Assembly (NCBI GenBank): GCA_007131435.1
Contig: SLQM01000080.1
Span: 1 to 7,558, forward strand
Length of the DNA: 7,558 nucleotides
Origin: Syntrophomonadaceae bacterium
Lineage (GTDB): Bacteria; Bacillota; Dethiobacteria; DTU022
Direction of reading: 5' to 3'
Notes under the pieces: generated by a model
What the model saw: only the letters and a program-made list of their open reading frames with translations
The model's database searches: none
Told to the model about the DNA's origin: nothing
Made by a program: the position numbers and the translations under genes
Shown: positions 5,280 to 7,558 of the stretch, in pieces
How the letters are laid out: each line of letters opens with the position of its first letter
Numbering within the stretch: position 1 is the stretch's first letter

Positions 5280-6980
5280 ATGAGTGAAAATGATATTATC
5301 CAGCATGATGTTATTATCATCGGTGGGGGATTGGCAGGTCTCAGGGCTGCAGTAGAAGCCTGTGACTGTAGTGCAGACGTAGCCCTGGTATCTAAGGTAT
5401 ATCCCCTTCGTTCTCATTCGGTTGCAGCCCAGGGAGGGATTAATGCGGCGCTTGGCAATTCTCCTGAGGCTAAAGATGATACCTGGGAGAAGCATGCTTT
5501 TGATACCATCAAGGGTTCGGTTTACCTTGCTGACCAGGATGCGGTCGAGGTGCTTTGTAGGGAAGCGCCCAAAATAGTTTTGGAACTTGAACACTGGGGA
5601 ACCGTGTTTTCAAGAGATGAAGAAGGCAGGATAGCCCAGAGGCCTTTCGGGGGAGCAGGGGTACCCAGGACCTGTTATGCTGCGGACAGAACAGGGCATA
5701 ACCTGTTGAACACCCTTTTTGAACAGGCCAACTCCAGGGGTATTACATTTTACAATGAGTATTTTGTAACCTCCCTGGTTGTAGATGAAAAGAGATGCCA
5801 TGGCTGCATTGCCCTTGACATTCATTCCGGAGAATTGAACGGTTTTGTCTCCCAGTCGCTAATCCTTGCTACCGGCGGTTACGGGATGATTTATGATCAT
5901 TCTACAAACTCCCTGATCAACACCGGTGATGGTATGGCCCTGGCGCTTAATGCCGGGGCACAAATGAAAGATATGGAGTTTGTCCAGTTTCACCCCACTA
6001 CACTCTATGGTTCAAATATTCTAATCAGTGAAGGAGCCAGGGGTGAGGGTGCATACCTTGTTAACGCAGAAGGCGAACGCTTTATGGACAGGTATGCCCC
6101 AAAGGCAATGGAATTAGCCCCGAGGGATATTGTCGCTCGCTCTATTATGAGGGAAATAGCTGCGGGGCGCGGTTTTGATGGTGGATACGTTCACCTCGAT
6201 CTAAGGCACCTGGGAGCTGACAAGATCAATGAACGCCTGCCGGGTATCAGGCAAATAGCGATGGATTTTGCTAATCTTGATCCCGTGGAAGTTCCTATCC
6301 CGGTACAACCGGGACAGCATTATTCAATGGGCGGGATAGATGTTGGCCTGGATGGAGAAACAGGCATAAACGGGCTGTACGCAGCGGGTGAGTGCGCCTG
6401 TATTTCAGTTCATGGCGCTAACCGCCTTGGCGGTAATTCACTTTTAGATACTTTGGTATTTGGTAAAAGAGCAGGCGCCAAGGCCAGTAATGGAAAAAAT
6501 GGCGCAGATATATCTGTTGTAAAAAATATTATTCTCCGAGAAAACAACAGGATTCAGGATTTATTAAATAGTAAAGGTGAAGACTTTGCCCCCCTGATGA
6601 GAGATATGAAAAAAACCATGTTTGACCGGTATGGAATTTTCAGGGATGAAAATAGCATGAATCACGGGTTGCAGGGTATAAATAGACTTAAGCAGAGGTT
6701 TAAGCAGGTTGCCGTAAAGGGCAGTGGAAAATCTTTTAATCAAGCCCTGGTCAGGATTCTGGAACTCGGTTATATGCTCGATATTGCCGAAACAGTAGCT
6801 CTTTCAGCCATTAAAAGGAAGGAAAGCAGGGGTTCCCATTTCAGGACTGATTACCCGGACCGCAGCGACGATAAGTATCTTAAGCATACAATCATCAAGG
6901 CTGGTACTGGGCAGGAGCGATCATTAGCTTATTCCCCTGTGAAATTAGGGCAATATCCCGTGAAGGAGGGCAATGACTGA
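5280..6980 (+). CDS. sdhA: Succinate dehydrogenase/fumarate reductase flavoprotein subunit
   Basis: Catalytic FAD subunit that interconverts succinate and fumarate and passes electrons to the iron-sulfur subunit encoded next. The 566 residues are near full family length. Seen: the FAD-binding GGGLAG (15-20), RSHSVAAQGG (44-53) with His46 at the position that carries covalently bound FAD in quinone-linked members, and FVQFHPT with His238. Also seen are SEGARGEG (250-257) with Glu251 and Arg254, the catalytic-type arginine in PRD (Arg282), QHYSMGGI with His347, and NRLGGNSLLD with Arg382. The C-terminal helical and capping part includes ESRGSHFRTDYP. No signal peptide, so it faces the cytoplasm. 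The start is ATG at 5280 after GAGGGA. The downstream gene overlaps by one base (TGATG), so the two are translationally coupled. In a strict anaerobe it could run as fumarate reductase or, in syntrophic metabolism, as succinate dehydrogenase; sequence alone does not decide. Confidence 0.96.
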   Translation: MSENDIIQHDVIIIGGGLAGLRAAVEACDCSADVALVSKVYPLRSHSVAAQGGINAALGNSPEAKDDTWEKHAFDTIKGSVYLADQDAVEVLCREAPKIVLELEHWGTVFSRDEEGRIAQRPFGGAGVPRTCYAADRTGHNLLNTLFEQANSRGITFYNEYFVTSLVVDEKRCHGCIALDIHSGELNGFVSQSLILATGGYGMIYDHSTNSLINTGDGMALALNAGAQMKDMEFVQFHPTTLYGSNILISEGARGEGAYLVNAEGERFMDRYAPKAMELAPRDIVARSIMREIAAGRGFDGGYVHLDLRHLGADKINERLPGIRQIAMDFANLDPVEVPIPVQPGQHYSMGGIDVGLDGETGINGLYAAGECACISVHGANRLGGNSLLDTLVFGKRAGAKASNGKNGADISVVKNIILRENNRIQDLLNSKGEDFAPLMRDMKKTMFDRYGIFRDENSMNHGLQGINRLKQRFKQVAVKGSGKSFNQALVRILELGYMLDIAETVALSAIKRKESRGSHFRTDYPDRSDDKYLKHTIIKAGTGQERSLAYSPVKLGQYPVKEGND

Positions 6981-7558
6981 TGATCGCACGAATTCACAGG
7001 GGCAAAGGTGAAAGATATGATGATTATGAAGTTGAAATAACAAGTTCTATGACAGTGCTGGATCTGCTCTTCCTGATCCAGGAAAATATTGACCAAAGTC
7101 TTGCCTTTCGTTATTCCTGCCGCGGTGCAATTTGTGGAAGTTGTGCAGTTTTGGCCAATGGAAGACCGGTGCTTGCCTGTAAAACCCCAGTAGCAAGGAT
7201 TACTGAACAAAAAAACAGCGACCAGGTTTCACTGGACACTAAAAAGGGCCAGCCTGAGGGAGGTATTCTTCTCGAACCTATTCCAAAACTGCCGGTTATC
7301 AGGGATTTGATTGTCGATTGGGATCCTTTTTTCGAAGAGTACAGAAAACTGGAGCCGGTTCTAAAAGTAGAAAATGTTCATCCTGAAAAAGAATACCTCG
7401 TAGGAAAAGATGAAAGCAGGGAGATGGAAAAATATACAAATTGTATCCTCTGCGCGCTGTGCTGGAGCGCTTGCCCGGTTATTAGCGAGGTTGATGGTTA
7501 TCCCGGCCCGGCTGCCCTGGCAAAGTTGTTTCGCTTTTACCTCGACCCGAGAGAACCG
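6980..7558 (+). CDS. sdhB: Succinate dehydrogenase/fumarate reductase iron-sulfur subunit (3' truncated)
   Basis: Electron-transfer subunit linking the flavoprotein to the quinone or other acceptor. The first 193 residues are visible; the frame is open at the window edge. Seen: the ferredoxin-like domain with [2Fe-2S] ligands C47, C52, C55 and C67 (CX4CX2CX11C), the linker motif LPVIRDLIVDWDPFFEEY (104-121), and the [4Fe-4S] motif C155-C158-C161-C165-P (CX2CX2CX3CP), followed by YPGPAAL. The remaining ligands for the [3Fe-4S] and [4Fe-4S] clusters should lie past the edge. The stretch between C67 and C155 is 88 residues, somewhat longer than the roughly 71 of E. coli FrdB, with extra polar sequence around 75-95. 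The start is ATG at 6980, overlapping the sdhA stop by one base; AAGGAGGG lies nine bases upstream inside sdhA. No membrane-anchor gene is visible; it may follow downstream. The gene is missing from standard-start six-frame views only because it has no stop codon here. Confidence 0.95.
   Translation, partial: MIARIHRGKGERYDDYEVEITSSMTVLDLLFLIQENIDQSLAFRYSCRGAICGSCAVLANGRPVLACKTPVARITEQKNSDQVSLDTKKGQPEGGILLEPIPKLPVIRDLIVDWDPFFEEYRKLEPVLKVENVHPEKEYLVGKDESREMEKYTNCILCALCWSACPVISEVDGYPGPAALAKLFRFYLDPREP

Noticed and set aside
5193..5594. 133-codon minus-strand open frame across the sdhA start
   Set aside because: It is antisense to the strongly conserved FAD-binding region of sdhA and has no recognisable protein features.
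6929..7210. 93-codon minus-strand open frame across the sdhA-sdhB junction
   Set aside because: It is antisense to the conserved [2Fe-2S] domain and the translational-coupling site; coding signal is clearly on the plus strand.

Overview
The window looks like an ordinary chromosomal stretch from an anaerobic bacterium. Clostridia-type Bacillota is my best guess, and a methanogenic archaeon is not strictly excluded. The signs are a moderate-to-low G+C content by eye, strong GGAGG-type ribosome binding sites, TTG, GTG and ATG starts, short genes in mixed orientation, a lipobox lipoprotein, Cys-rich small proteins of a kind common in strict anaerobes, and a two-gene succinate dehydrogenase/fumarate reductase operon. 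The taxonomic call is inference. No rRNA, tRNA, CRISPR array, insertion sequence or phage gene was seen.

Layout. 23-514 (+) is a GNAT acetyltransferase with a TTG start. It converges on 580-1821 (-), a radical SAM protein with a CX3CX2C cluster motif and a three-cysteine SPASM/twitch-like C-terminus. A 297-base non-coding stretch follows (1822-2118), holding two palindromes, a stem-loop at 1929-1968 and a possible promoter. Then come two small metal-binding-type proteins on the + strand: a ten-cysteine DUF2769-like protein (2119-2397) and a 43-residue stand-alone rubredoxin-like zinc/iron ribbon (2523-2654), short enough to be missed easily. A META/HslJ-type lipoprotein (2811-3233) ends at a hairpin terminator. 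Directly behind the hairpin lies a start-less minus-strand remnant encoding a transmembrane segment and a basic tail (3286-3402). A second, larger GNAT acetyltransferase (3461-4087) converges, across an 11-bp stem-loop, on a two-domain PhnB/VOC-fold protein (4214-5140, -).

That gene is divergent, across an AT-rich 139-base region, from the only clear metabolic operon here. This is the flavoprotein subunit (5280-6980) and, overlapping it by one base, the iron-sulfur subunit (6980 to the window edge, truncated) of a succinate:quinone oxidoreductase/fumarate reductase. All key flavin, substrate and cluster residues that can be seen are present. The membrane anchor, if there is one, must lie beyond the right edge.

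Apart from the reductase pair, the genes do not form a recognisable pathway. They read as a set of single accessory functions: two acetyltransferases, an orphan radical SAM enzyme, a small Cys-rich pair, a lipoprotein and a VOC protein. I did not find convincing evidence of a new multi-gene system. The most useful observations are the hidden rubredoxin-like mini-gene with its in-frame 39-base repeat, its neighbour with duplicated CxCxxC sites, and the minus-strand membrane-protein remnant.
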